Below are positions 16,586 to 24,240 of a stretch of 31,569 nt of DNA, piece after piece; the first letter of the stretch is position 1; every line of letters begins with the position of its first letter. Location of the stretch: the NCBI GenBank assembly GCA_022563655.1, contig JADFMW010000003.1:1-31569 (forward strand), given 5' to 3'. The translations under genes and the position numbers were made by a program. The notes beneath the pieces were generated by a model. That model was not told the DNA's origin, did no database searches, and was given only the letters and a program-made list of their open reading frames with translations. Source of the DNA: Pseudomonadota bacterium (GTDB lineage: Bacteria > Pseudomonadota > Alphaproteobacteria > JAAXGF01).

Positions 16586-17575
16586 ATGGCCACCCCTAAA
16601 ACAATCTTGATCTATACCAGGGGGGAACAGCGGATCGGCGACGGTGTCCTGAAATTGCCGTTCATCGGAGCCGTCAGGCGCACGTTCCCGGAAGCCCGGA
16701 TTACTTGGTTGGCAGGACGCAAAGATTCGATTTATGCCGGCGTGCTGAAAGGGATCATGGACGGCGTACTCGACGAGGTTCTGGTCCGCGCGGGCATCGG
16801 CGCGCGCGCCGTCGAAATCTTGACCCACTGGCGGCCACTGAAAGGGCGCCGTTTCGATCTCATCATCGACACGCAGCGAAACCCCTTGCGCGCAATAGTC
16901 CTGCGCCGCATTCGCCACGATGTCTTTATCTCGCGCAGTTTCCTCTTCTCGGACCGGCGCCCCCCCAGGCCGTGGAGGCCCCCTACCGCCCTCGTCGACG
17001 AGCTCGTGGAACTGGTTTCGCTTGCGGCGGGCAGGCCCGTGGCGCCGGCGCCGATTTCGCTGGTCTCGCGCGAGCTCAGGGATGCCGCGGAGGCGCTGCT
17101 CCCACAAGGCCCGACTTACGTGGGTCTCGCTCCGGGGGCTCGCAGAAGGTCGAGGTGTTGGCCGCTCGACAACTTCGTCGCGGTCGCCCGCGCTCAGGCC
17201 GAACAAGACCGCATTGCGGTGTTTTTGCTCGGCCCACAAGAGCAGGACTGGCTGCAGACCTTGCGGCGCGCCGTGCCGCAAGCCCGGTTCCCGGATACGA
17301 CCATGAAGGGTATACGAATGGTCGTCGCTCTGGCCGAGCGGATGGCGGCCGCGGTGGCCAACGACAGCGGGGCGGGACACCTGCTCGCGGCGGGCGGCGC
17401 CCGGTTGGTCAGTCTCGTCCACAGGCCGCACAAAGCACGGAAATTCCGGCCGGCGACGCCTCATTTAATCCAAATCCAGGCACAAGAATTCGGCGGCGAC
17501 GACATGGCCTCGATCCCCGTCGAGGCCGTGCTGTCGGCGCTCGATGAACACATCGAAGGCGTCTCTGCCGACTGA
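16586..17575 (+). CDS. ADP-heptose:LPS heptosyltransferase-like glycosyltransferase (GT9)
   Basis: 329 residues with the GT9 two-domain pattern. The N-terminal half has RGEQRIGDGVLKLPFIGAVRR (12-32), the counterpart of the GDxxLxxP acceptor loop, and FDLIIDTQRNPLRA (90-103). The C-terminal half has YVGLAPGARRRSRCWPLDNF (178-197), the nucleotide-binding APGAxxxxKxWP loop, and VANDSGAGHLLAAGGARLV (257-275), the conserved ND-G-x-x-H motif. It should transfer a heptose or related sugar to a lipopolysaccharide-type core. The usual Lys of the nucleotide loop may be replaced by Arg. Placed just after the sulfotransferase array, it links the island to envelope glycan synthesis. Confidence 0.82.
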   Translation: MATPKTILIYTRGEQRIGDGVLKLPFIGAVRRTFPEARITWLAGRKDSIYAGVLKGIMDGVLDEVLVRAGIGARAVEILTHWRPLKGRRFDLIIDTQRNPLRAIVLRRIRHDVFISRSFLFSDRRPPRPWRPPTALVDELVELVSLAAGRPVAPAPISLVSRELRDAAEALLPQGPTYVGLAPGARRRSRCWPLDNFVAVARAQAEQDRIAVFLLGPQEQDWLQTLRRAVPQARFPDTTMKGIRMVVALAERMAAAVANDSGAGHLLAAGGARLVSLVHRPHKARKFRPATPHLIQIQAQEFGGDDMASIPVEAVLSALDEHIEGVSAD

Positions 17576-17815
17576 TCGAGATTCCTCTGTCGCGGCGCCG
17601 AGGGTGGCGAGCCAGGGCAGCCCGACGCGAACCGGGCGCCGGCGTGCGCTCGGTTCGATCGCCGCCCGCACCGCGCATGTCGCCGATGACCCGCGGCCTG
17701 AGCCAATAGCCATCGTCGGCTTGCCGCTGGCGCGAGTTTGTGCTAACCACGATCCAATCTGGGGAACATCCTAGCGAGGGCGTAATTTTAGTCTCGCGCC
17801 ACGTCTCGCCCGAGG

Positions 17816-18622
17816 ATGAAGAACACCAGACGATGCGGCCATAATCGCAAATTCGATCTAGGCCCCAAAGGCAACGCACGGACGAGCGTGTCTCACTCAG
17901 CGACCAATTGCCCGGTCTGCGGGACCATACAGACCGGTTTCTTTGCCACTAAGGGACAGTACTCCTTATCCAAGTGCGGGGAGTGCGCTTTGGTCTATGC
18001 GCATCCCAGGCCGTCCCGGGACGACGTGTTTGCCCTCTACGCGCGCGGCAACTCGCGGATTTCCGAGCTCCATTTTCCCAAGGCGAAGGCAAAGTTGCGT
18101 CACGCGATGTTAAGGGCCGCGCGCCTGTCACGCTATGTCTGGGCCAGGGACGCCATCGATATCGGGTGCGGCGGGGGGTTCATGGTCGAGGCGATGCGTC
18201 GGTTTCGCGCCCGCGCGGTCGGTCTCGACCTCAACCCGCAACGGATCGCGTTCGCCAACCGGCACTTCCCCAAGAACCGGTTTTTTTGTGAGAATCTCGA
18301 GGAATTTCCGCGCCGCGAAATGACTTTTGATCTTGTCTTTTCATCACAAGTCTTGGAGCACGCGCATGACATCAACGATTTCATGAGCGCATTGGGGCGA
18401 ATAAGCCGTCCCGGCGGGTTCGCCTACCTCAAGACGCCGGACCGCGACCATTGGAGGGTCCGGCAAGACCTCGCGTCCGAGAATGCGTCGGGCCCACCCA
18501 TCTCCATACAATTTTTCAATAAAACGAGCATACGTATCTTACTCGAAAGGCATGGCTTTGAGGTTAAAAAGATATTTTTCAAGGTTAAACCTACCTTGCA
18601 TGTTCTGGCGCAGCGAAAATAG
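17816..18622 (+). CDS. Class I SAM methyltransferase with N-terminal Cys4 motif
   Basis: 268 residues. Near the N-terminus CPVC (32-35) and CGEC (54-57) form a zinc-ribbon-like pair often seen in methyltransferases of polysaccharide and sugar-nucleotide loci. The SAM-binding motif I is DAIDIGCGGGF (112-122), followed by an acidic strand (RAVGLDLNPQRI) and motif IV/post I FDLVFSSQVLEHAHD, then LGRISRPGGFAYLKTPD and a C-terminal GFEVKK strand. It should methylate a sugar or lipid carrier of the island's glycan; the atom methylated is not readable. ATG 17816 is an uncertain start, as another start closer to the Cys motif would also work. It lies 240 bp after the GT9 gene, a gap without visible genes. 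Confidence 0.8.
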   Translation: MKNTRRCGHNRKFDLGPKGNARTSVSHSATNCPVCGTIQTGFFATKGQYSLSKCGECALVYAHPRPSRDDVFALYARGNSRISELHFPKAKAKLRHAMLRAARLSRYVWARDAIDIGCGGGFMVEAMRRFRARAVGLDLNPQRIAFANRHFPKNRFFCENLEEFPRREMTFDLVFSSQVLEHAHDINDFMSALGRISRPGGFAYLKTPDRDHWRVRQDLASENASGPPISIQFFNKTSIRILLERHGFEVKKIFFKVKPTLHVLAQRK

Positions 18623-18694
18623 GTTGCCGGCGACTCCGGCGTAAGTGGGAGCAGGGTCCTGCCCGCTTCCGGACAAATATCCGGGTCTAAAGGG

Positions 18695-19708
18695 ATGCTA
18701 ATTTTCGAAGAATTGTTTGACTATGAAAAACGCGTCAACGCGAATCCAAAATCGCGCGCGAACCGTTTCGTCAACAATGCCGATTGGTATGTCAACGAGC
18801 GTTACATGAAGAAGATATTTGCGTACCCTGTATTATCGTCTAAAAATAAAATACCAGGACTTTCTCGAACACACGCGCGCGGGTTGATGGCGCAGTTTCT
18901 GTTCGGTGGAAAAACTCGTGAATCTTTTCCCAGCACCGCCGACGCAATTGCGATCAAACGCACCCACGAACGCCTGCGTGGATTTTACGTCACGGGCCAC
19001 CCACGCCCGCACACCGTCAAGATCGTATGTGATAGTCCTCGCCATAAACTAAGGGAGGCGACAGAACGGGAAGTTGGCACCCGCCAGCGACTCCTGGCCT
19101 TGAACACGATCAGGATCCCCAAAGTCCTTGGCACGGAGCAGCGGGAAGAGGCCTTCGTGCTGTGCGAAGAGCTGATCATGGGACGACGATTCAATATCCG
19201 CTTGGACAGGACGCTGCATCGCAGCAACCTGCTGCCACAGCTCAGGGACACTTACCGCGCGTACGGCGTCCGCTACGCCCCGATTGAGACCTATCTGCCG
19301 CCACATTTGGATCAACAAATCACCGAGCTGCTCGGCGAAAAGGCCGACGGCAAGCGGTTCAAGGACGCGTTGCATAAGGTGATTGAAAAAAACGGTCAAG
19401 CTGCCGTCAGTCTGTGCCACGGCGGGCTGGTGGCCGGTAATCTGGCCGTCGCTAACGGAACGGTCTTTTTCCTCGATTGGAAACTTGCTCACGAAGGACC
19501 GATCGCTTTCGACCTGCTGAAGCTGGGGGTAAGATATCCGAGGTTCGCGTATATAGTTCGGAATATAAGAGAGATGATGGCTCCCGATTTCACTGAAATG
19601 GGTTGTAGTTTCGACGATCTGCTGACGGCGTTTGTTGGACGCGATCTCATCCGAAAACCTGCTGCGGTCGCCAGGTATTTATACTTCTGGCAACGCCATG
19701 TCGCGTAA
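18695..19708 (+). CDS. APH/choline-kinase-like protein with altered catalytic loop
   Basis: 337 residues. The C-terminal half has the aminoglycoside phosphotransferase/choline-kinase fold signature: CHGGLVAGNL (241-250) then VFFLDWKLAHEGPIAFDLLKL (257-277). Asn249 and Asp261 (metal ligands) are kept, but the catalytic Asp of HGD is Gly244. Upstream, TVKIV (107-111) with Lys109 and EATEREVG (121-128) could be the ATP lysine and its Glu partner, and FVLCEELI resembles the hinge. It may phosphorylate a small acceptor or a glycan, or be a non-catalytic binder. The first ~90 residues are basic and unlike known families. It lies between the methyltransferase and another sulfotransferase, on the same strand. 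Confidence 0.65.
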   Translation: MLIFEELFDYEKRVNANPKSRANRFVNNADWYVNERYMKKIFAYPVLSSKNKIPGLSRTHARGLMAQFLFGGKTRESFPSTADAIAIKRTHERLRGFYVTGHPRPHTVKIVCDSPRHKLREATEREVGTRQRLLALNTIRIPKVLGTEQREEAFVLCEELIMGRRFNIRLDRTLHRSNLLPQLRDTYRAYGVRYAPIETYLPPHLDQQITELLGEKADGKRFKDALHKVIEKNGQAAVSLCHGGLVAGNLAVANGTVFFLDWKLAHEGPIAFDLLKLGVRYPRFAYIVRNIREMMAPDFTEMGCSFDDLLTAFVGRDLIRKPAAVARYLYFWQRHVA

Positions 19709-19861
19709 GCCCCCTCAGGCTCGATCCGGTCGTCGATAGGCTAGTCCGACATCGGCTGGCGCCATGGCCTCATCGATCTCCCCGGCTGGCGTTTGCACCA
19801 GTATAATCATCGAGTGTCACCTGGTCGTAGTATGTCGCGCCTCGGAGATGGCGGGTCGGTA

Positions 19862-20668
19862 ATGCTAACCTCCGACGAGTGGCGGCTTCGGGCGCGCAGC
19901 CTCAACCACGGCCTGTTCAACCCGACCACCCTGCGGCGCCGTCATTTCGACGGGTTCATCGCCTCCATGCAGCAGTCGGGCAGTCACTGGCTCAAGTATA
20001 TGCTCGGCCTCACCCTGGCGAGACTCTACGATCTGCCGCCGCCTTCCCACATTCAGGACGATTCGGTCGTCGGGCATCTAAAATCACCGCCGCTGTATCC
20101 ACAGATTCCACAAATCGTTCACTCCCATTCCATCCCACATTATTTGCTGCGGTCGCGCACGCTATTTCGATTGCTTCATTTTCCCAAGCACCTGATCCTG
20201 GTCCGCGATATCCGCGACGGGCTGGTGGCCTACTACGAGAAATGGAACACCCGATTCAACGTGGATTTCTCGACCTTCCTGCGCGGCGACGCCAGGGGCA
20301 AGAAGTACAGGTACGATATATGGCTGCGAATCCGCTTCCTGAACGGCTGGGGCGCCGTGATTGCGCGGCATCCCGAACATGCCGCCGTCCTGAAATACGA
20401 AGACCTGGTGGCCGACACCCCGGGCCAGCTCGCCCGGGTTTGCGATCACTTTAACATCGCGGGCGTCACGCCCGAGCTGCTCGACGAAGTCGTCGCCCTG
20501 GCGTCGAAGGAGGAAATGGCCAAGCGCCCGAACCCGAAAGTCAAAAGGACGGTGGTCAGGATAGACTCGCGGCCGGCCGACGAATGGTACAGCGACGCCG
20601 ATCGCCTCTTCGTCGCCGAGGTGCTGCGCCGCAATCTCAAGTATACGTTCGGCTATAAGTATTGGTAA
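19862..20668 (+). CDS. Dispersed sulfotransferase paralogue 5
   Basis: 268 residues from ATG 19862 (MLTSDEWRLRARSL), aligned with the starts of the tandem copies; the frame is open to 19793. The loop is IASMQQSGSHWLKYMLGL with Gln38 in the Lys position and Ser in place of the first Thr; the 3'-phosphate site is LVRDIRDGLVAYYEK, followed by VLKYEDLVADTPGQLARVC and YTFGYKYW. Its DNA also matches the remnant at 9099-9304. It is separated from the tandem array by three genes, so it was moved or the intervening genes were inserted. A hairpin 17 bp after its stop may end transcription. Last gene of the island. Confidence 0.85.
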   Translation: MLTSDEWRLRARSLNHGLFNPTTLRRRHFDGFIASMQQSGSHWLKYMLGLTLARLYDLPPPSHIQDDSVVGHLKSPPLYPQIPQIVHSHSIPHYLLRSRTLFRLLHFPKHLILVRDIRDGLVAYYEKWNTRFNVDFSTFLRGDARGKKYRYDIWLRIRFLNGWGAVIARHPEHAAVLKYEDLVADTPGQLARVCDHFNIAGVTPELLDEVVALASKEEMAKRPNPKVKRTVVRIDSRPADEWYSDADRLFVAEVLRRNLKYTFGYKYW

Positions 20669-20684
20669 GTATTTCTAAGTATTG

Positions 20685-20726
20685 CTGGGGCTGTGCTTGC
20701 TTACGCAAGACCGCGCAGCGCCCCAG
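20685..20726 (+). terminator. Hairpin after the last sulfotransferase
   Basis: CTGGGGC (20685-20691) pairs with GCCCCAG (20720-20726), TGTGC with GCGCA inside it (one G-U pair, a GC bulge), and TTGC with GCAA around a TTAC loop. No T-run follows, so it may be a Rho-assisted or mRNA-stabilising hairpin rather than a classical intrinsic terminator. Confidence 0.5.
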
Positions 20727-20913
20727 TCAACCCCCGCACGTCTAGGCAGCTAACGTATCTTGCTGAAACCGCTTCATAATTTCCTCCTACCCCGGTATCA
20801 AGGGATAGGGGGTGGGCACCGCAATGGTACGCTTTCCGATGCCCCGAAGCGGGGGCGCGGCGAACCACGCTGGCGCGCCGATGACCCGGGCCGCGCCCGG
20901 GCGCGGCCCGCTC

Positions 20914-21525
20914 TCAGGCCGGCTCGGCGTCCGGCCTCGCGCCGCGCCGGCGCGGCCGGCGGCACAGCATGACGAGGCTCTCGGCTTGGCGCAGCCGCCG
21001 GTCGAGCGCCGCCATGGTCCGCGCCATGTCCTCGCTGTCGTCGTCGAGCCAAACGCGAAGCACCGACACGTAGACCACCGCCAGGCCCTTGATGCGCAGC
21101 ACGCCGCGAAGACCCGAGGCCCCAAGGCGGGCGGCCTCGAGCATCCAGGCCATCGAGGCCGCGAGGGTGCAGGCGCCGAGCAGCGCCGCCGCCGGGTCGC
21201 CCAGCGAGTCCCTCACGATCGCGCGCACCGCCGCCTTGTGCGGCGCAAGCGCGTCGAAGCGCCGCATCATCACGTCGAACAGCCGGTCGCGCGCCGGCTG
21301 GTCCGCGAGCTCGGCGTCTTCCCGGGCCAGAACCTCGGCGTCGATTTGTTGGCTGAAGGCAGCAAGAATAGCGGCCTTCGAAGCGTAATGCGCGTGAACG
21401 TCGGCGAGCGACAGCTTGGCCGCCGCGGCGATGTCGGCAAGCGTGGTGTCGCGCCAGCCCTGGATCGCCGCGAGGTCGAGCGCCATGGCGACGATGTGGC
21501 GCGGGAGCTCGGCCTGTTTCACCAT
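20914..21525 (-). CDS. TetR-family transcriptional regulator
   Basis: 203 residues from ATG 21525, with GGGAGG 5 bp upstream. The N-terminal helix-turn-helix is QGWRDTTLADIAAAAKLSLA followed by DVHAHYASKAAILAAF (about 20-60), the TetR pattern with the terminal YxSKxxIL. The C-terminal ligand domain is helical and Ala-rich (LGACTLAASMAWMLEAARLG). It should repress a nearby or its own promoter in response to an unknown ligand. The next gene signal on the other side is a strong promoter at 21762 on the opposite strand, 240 bp away, so it could regulate the RNA made there. The last residues are Arg-rich and low complexity. Confidence 0.85.
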   Translation of the reverse strand: MVKQAELPRHIVAMALDLAAIQGWRDTTLADIAAAAKLSLADVHAHYASKAAILAAFSQQIDAEVLAREDAELADQPARDRLFDVMMRRFDALAPHKAAVRAIVRDSLGDPAAALLGACTLAASMAWMLEAARLGASGLRGVLRIKGLAVVYVSVLRVWLDDDSEDMARTMAALDRRLRQAESLVMLCRRPRRRGARPDAEPA

Positions 21526-21761
21526 GGTCGCCTCCCCATGGGCCCGCGGCGCACATCGAGCGCTTGGGTCCCGCCGTCCTTGCTTACGCCGAATTTACCG
21601 GAAACGCGGCGGTTTGCCAACGGGCGTCGCGCGCGGGAGAAGGCGGCGGGCAAGCGCCGCGACGGAGCCGTCGGGCAACGCGATGCGGGTCGAAGGGGTT
21701 GACCGCCTCAACCAGACGGGCCGCCGCGTGGGCACAATTCACTGGTGCTTAAAAAAAACTC

Positions 21762-21790
21762 TTTACATGTTAGGTTAAGAGTCGTATGAT
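21762..21790 (+). promoter_or_regulatory. Strong sigma-70-type promoter for a small RNA
   Basis: TTTACA at 21762-21767 and TATGAT at 21785-21790 are separated by exactly 17 bp. An A-tract (21751-21758) just upstream resembles an UP element. No coding sequence starts downstream before the terminator at 21868, so the promoter appears to serve a short non-coding transcript. Confidence 0.65.
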
Positions 21791-21793
21791 AAA

Positions 21794-21909
21794 GCCCTGT
21801 GATGATTGGGGGGTCTCTTGCTTCATCACATCGACCCCTCAGTTTTCATGGTGTGTCCTCCCTGACTGGGCCGGCGCGAGTTCTGTACAACTCGCGTTGG
21901 CCCTTTTTT
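21794..21909 (+). ncRNA. Putative structured small RNA, about 115 nt
   Basis: The predicted transcript starts 4-8 nt after the -10 box and ends at an intrinsic terminator. GTGATGA (21799-21805) pairs with TCATCAC (21823-21829). The loop contains a G-run whose GGGGTC (21810-21815) can pair with GACCCC (21833-21838) outside the stem, so an H-type pseudoknot or an alternative fold is possible. After it, an unpaired TGTCCTCCCTGACT region holds TCCTCCCT, complementary to a Shine-Dalgarno sequence, as in trans-acting regulators of translation. No significant ORF is inside. It does not match what I know of 6S, SRP, tmRNA or RNase P RNA. It lies between the TetR gene and tRNA-His. Confidence 0.55.
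21868..21909 (+). terminator. Intrinsic terminator with 15-bp stem and T-run
   Basis: GGGCCGGCGCGAGTT (21868-21882) pairs with AACTCGCGTTGGCCC (21889-21903) around a six-base CTGTAC loop, with two G-U pairs in RNA. Six T follow (21904-21909). It ends the small RNA whose promoter is at 21762-21790. Confidence 0.85.
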
Positions 21910-22116
21910 GTCGGGCACACACCGTAATTCTGCACCGGGCCAGCAAAACTGTCAAGTGCACCTGGATTTAGCTCGGCCAATAGCTATTCATTCCACTGTA
22001 ATCTTGTGCGTTCCATTGCGCCTGCGGGCCGGCGATTGGCGGCCGCAATTCCGGGCCGCTCGTGGCCGTGGGCGCCCTTGACGGCGGGCAGGGTATGCGA
22101 CTACATGAGCCGCGGC

Positions 22117-22194
22117 GGCGGGTGTAGCTCAGTCGGTTAGAGCGCCAGATTGTGGATCTGGAGGTCGGGGGTTCAATTCCCCTCACTCGCCCCA
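22117..22194 (+). tRNA. tRNA-His (anticodon GTG)
   Basis: The acceptor stem GCGGGTG pairs with CACTCGC (22184-22190), with the extra 5' G (22117) typical of tRNA-His opposite C at 22191. The D arm is TAGCTCAGTCGGTTAGAGC, the anticodon stem CCAGA/TCTGG encloses loop TTGTGGA, giving anticodon GTG, and the T arm is GGGGG-TTCAATT-CCCCT. CCA is encoded at 22192-22194. Confidence 0.97.
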
Positions 22195-22354
22195 TTCTTT
22201 CGGCCGCACGGCGCGGCGGCCCGGCTCATCCCCAGAGCCCTGTCCCAGCCTCCGGTGACGATGCGCCGCCCGAGCGCCCGGCGCGCGGATGTAGCGCCCC
22301 GTAGAACCCGGCTAGAGCCCGGCTAGATCCCGGCCGCGCACGCAATGGCGCGCC

Positions 22355-23170
22355 CTACGGCGCCGGCGCGTCGTTGAGGCGCCAGTCGTAGGCGAAGCCG
22401 TCGATCCGCCCGGCCGCGGCGAGCCCGGCCAAGAGGTCGGGCTCGGCGTAGCGCTTGAGGTGCGCGATCACGCCCTCGTCGCTGCCGCCGAAGTCCTCCG
22501 AGAACCACACGTAGATGCTCGAGACGACGAGGCGCCCGCTCTCGATGCGCGCGCCGCGCGGGTGGTTGACGTACTCGCGCGCCGCCGCGTTCAGCAGCGC
22601 CTCGGTAGTCCGCCGTGAATGCCTCGGGTTTGAGATGGGGGCAGCCGACCGCCGCGCAGTTGACGGCGTAATGGATGCGCGCATCGCGCCAGATCGGCTC
22701 AAGATGCGGTGCTCGATGTCGTTGAGCGACACCGCTTCGCCCTCGATCGTCACGAGCTTCTTGTTCCACGGGCCGTCCGAGAACCAGCCGGGCGATATAT
22801 CGATGTCGCGGATGCTGGCCACGGGGTAGTGGTCGAGCACCAGCTTGACCGTGAGAGCGTTGTAGAGGGTGAGCCAATACGCCAGCTGCTGCTCCCTGTG
22901 GTAGGCGCTGATCGGGACGCCCGCGAGCCCGGCGACGTAGTCGGCGAGCGCCTTGCGGTCGGCGGCGCTCACCCGGGCATAGGCGACGCGGTTCACGCCG
23001 TCGGGCTGCGGCTTGACGTAGGTCTTGGCGAAACGGTCCCACGGCGCGTGGTCGATGGCGGCGGCGGCGGGATCGTGCGCGGTCCAGCGCTGCCAGAGGT
23101 CGGCCCGGGGCGCGAACAGCGCCTCAATGCTCGCGATCGCGCCGAGCGGAACGACCAGCGCCACGAGCAT
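22355..23170 (-). CDS. DUF547 protein with two compensating frameshifts
   Basis: About 271 residues from ATG 23170 (MLVALVVPLGA, a signal-peptide-like start); ATG 23296 or 23368 would lengthen it into a region already coding for the lipoprotein upstream. DUF547 motifs are clear: WDRFAKTYV, GVNRVAYARV, QLAYWLTLYNALTVKLVLDHYP, KLVTIEGEAVSLNDIEHRIL and AAREYVNHPRG. Between them, for about 90 bp (about 22612 to 22702), the family sequence EPIWRDARIHYAVNCAAVG followed by CPHLKPEAFTADY is found in another frame. A lost base near 22702 and an extra base near 22612 restore it. Either two sequencing indels or a real short frame change; in the latter case the conserved Cys-containing core is destroyed. 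Exported, function unknown. Overlaps the lipoprotein end by 47 bp. Confidence 0.75.
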   Translation of the reverse strand: MLVALVVPLGAIASIEALFAPRADLWQRWTAHDPAAAAIDHAPWDRFAKTYVKPQPDGVNRVAYARVSAADRKALADYVAGLAGVPISAYHREQQLAYWLTLYNALTVKLVLDHYPVASIRDIDISPGWFSDGPWNKKLVTIEGEAVSLNDIEHRILSRSGAMRASITPSTARRSAAPISNPRHSRRTTEALLNAAAREYVNHPRGARIESGRLVVSSIYVWFSEDFGGSDEGVIAHLKRYAEPDLLAGLAAAGRIDGFAYDWRLNDAPAP

Positions 23171-23828
23171 GGTCAGGCGCAGGCCGCGCCGGACGAAGGA
23201 GCAGGGCGGTCGGAGCACGCTGGTGTTTCTTGGCCTGTTTCTTGGCCTGTTTCTCGGCATCTTTCTTGGCGCCCTCGGTGCTTCCACGGGGAACATGATC
23301 CGGCCGCGCGCGGGATTCAACCGTCGCAGCCGCCGGGCGGCGAGCTCGAGATCGCCGCCGCGGGACATCTCCGAGCGCTTCGCGGATTGCCTCGCGTTTG
23401 GTCGAGGCCGGCGGGGCGCGGCGCTTTACGCCCGCGGGCCGGGCGCCATCGCGAGAACGCTCACCTAGCCCGTCGCCATGGCGCAAGTTTTTCCGTGCGG
23501 CATGGTCGTGGTTCGGTTTGCCATGGTCGGGACGAGCGTCCGAGGAGCCCCGTCGCGGGCCGTGGCCGGCTCGATGACCCGGCCGCTGCCGGTGGTCCCG
23601 CCGAGAGCCAAGGTGAGGGCCATCGCCATGCTGGTGGCCGTAACTCTGGAGGTAGCCGTAGTGCTGCTGGCCATAGGGGTAGTCATAGCCATAGGAGTAA
23701 TCATAGGAGTCGTCGTCGTACCAATAATCATCGGCCACCGGCGCCACGCACGCCCCGAGCAACAAAGCGGCTGCGGCGAGGACGAAAACGGCTTTTCCTG
23801 CTCGAATCCTTTCACCGATGCGGATCAT
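23124..23828 (-). CDS. Tyr/Asp/His-rich lipoprotein
   Basis: The start at 23828 has AGGAGG 7 bp upstream. The N-terminus is a lipoprotein signal: basic MIRIGERIRAGK, an Ala/Leu core and lipobox LLGAC (Cys27). It is followed by a Tyr/Asp-rich stretch (DDYWYDDDSYDYSYGYDY) and a His/Asp/Gly/Arg-rich low-complexity region; near the C-terminus a Lys/Ala segment (KKDAEKQAKKQAKK) is encoded by a short repeated DNA unit at 23222-23272. The composition suggests a surface-exposed, possibly metal-binding, small envelope protein. I do not recognise a family. The N-terminal part is well supported; the Arg-rich second half could be partly misread if the indels seen in the next gene also occur here. It overlaps the DUF547 start. 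Confidence 0.55.
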   Translation of the reverse strand: MIRIGERIRAGKAVFVLAAAALLLGACVAPVADDYWYDDDSYDYSYGYDYPYGQQHYGYLQSYGHQHGDGPHLGSRRDHRQRPGHRAGHGPRRGSSDARPDHGKPNHDHAARKNLRHGDGLGERSRDGARPAGVKRRAPPASTKREAIREALGDVPRRRSRARRPAAATVESRARPDHVPRGSTEGAKKDAEKQAKKQAKKHQRAPTALLLRPARPAPDHARGAGRSARRDREH

Positions 23829-23998
23829 GGAGCGCCTCCTCTGAGGGCGTAAGACCGAAGGCCACCGCGGCTTGCGTGGTCTGCGACGTGTCTCGATCGG
23901 CGCGCGCGCGCGGTTTGGTCCTTCGCGTTCATCGGTGTAACGGGTGGGCGCCGGAATTCCGTCGCCGGCGGCGGAAAATGTTTCCGCGAATCACCCGG

Positions 23999-24166
23999 TC
24001 ACGCGGCCGGCCGTTCGGCAAGGAGCACGCGCAATACGCCGTCCCATCCGTTGCTCCGGCAGGCTGCCAGGGCATCGTCGTAGCCCAGGCCGGCGACCAG
24101 CGCCGCGGCCAGGTCGCGCTGATAAGGATGGTTGTCCTGCGCATGGCTCACGCGCTCATGGCTCAC
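23999..24166 (-). CDS. Possible 55-residue conserved-type small protein
   Basis: A GTG at 24166 (or GTG 24151 after a repeated GTGAGCCAT) opens a frame ending at 23999. The product has DLAAALVAGLGYDDALAACR and a following SNGWDGVLRVLLAE, a compact amphipathic pattern that looks like a real small domain, with coding-type third positions. No good ribosome binding site is visible. It lies 74 bp after the secreted protein gene on the same strand and could be cotranscribed with it. The same frame continues upstream through that gene, but there it is a shadow. Confidence 0.4.
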   Translation of the reverse strand: MSHERVSHAQDNHPYQRDLAAALVAGLGYDDALAACRSNGWDGVLRVLLAERPAA

Positions 24167-24240
24167 GGGTTGCCCGGCGCGTCCTCGCTGCCGCGCGGAG
24201 TCGCGCCGGGAAGCAACCCAGCCCTCGGAGACCGCGGGCT

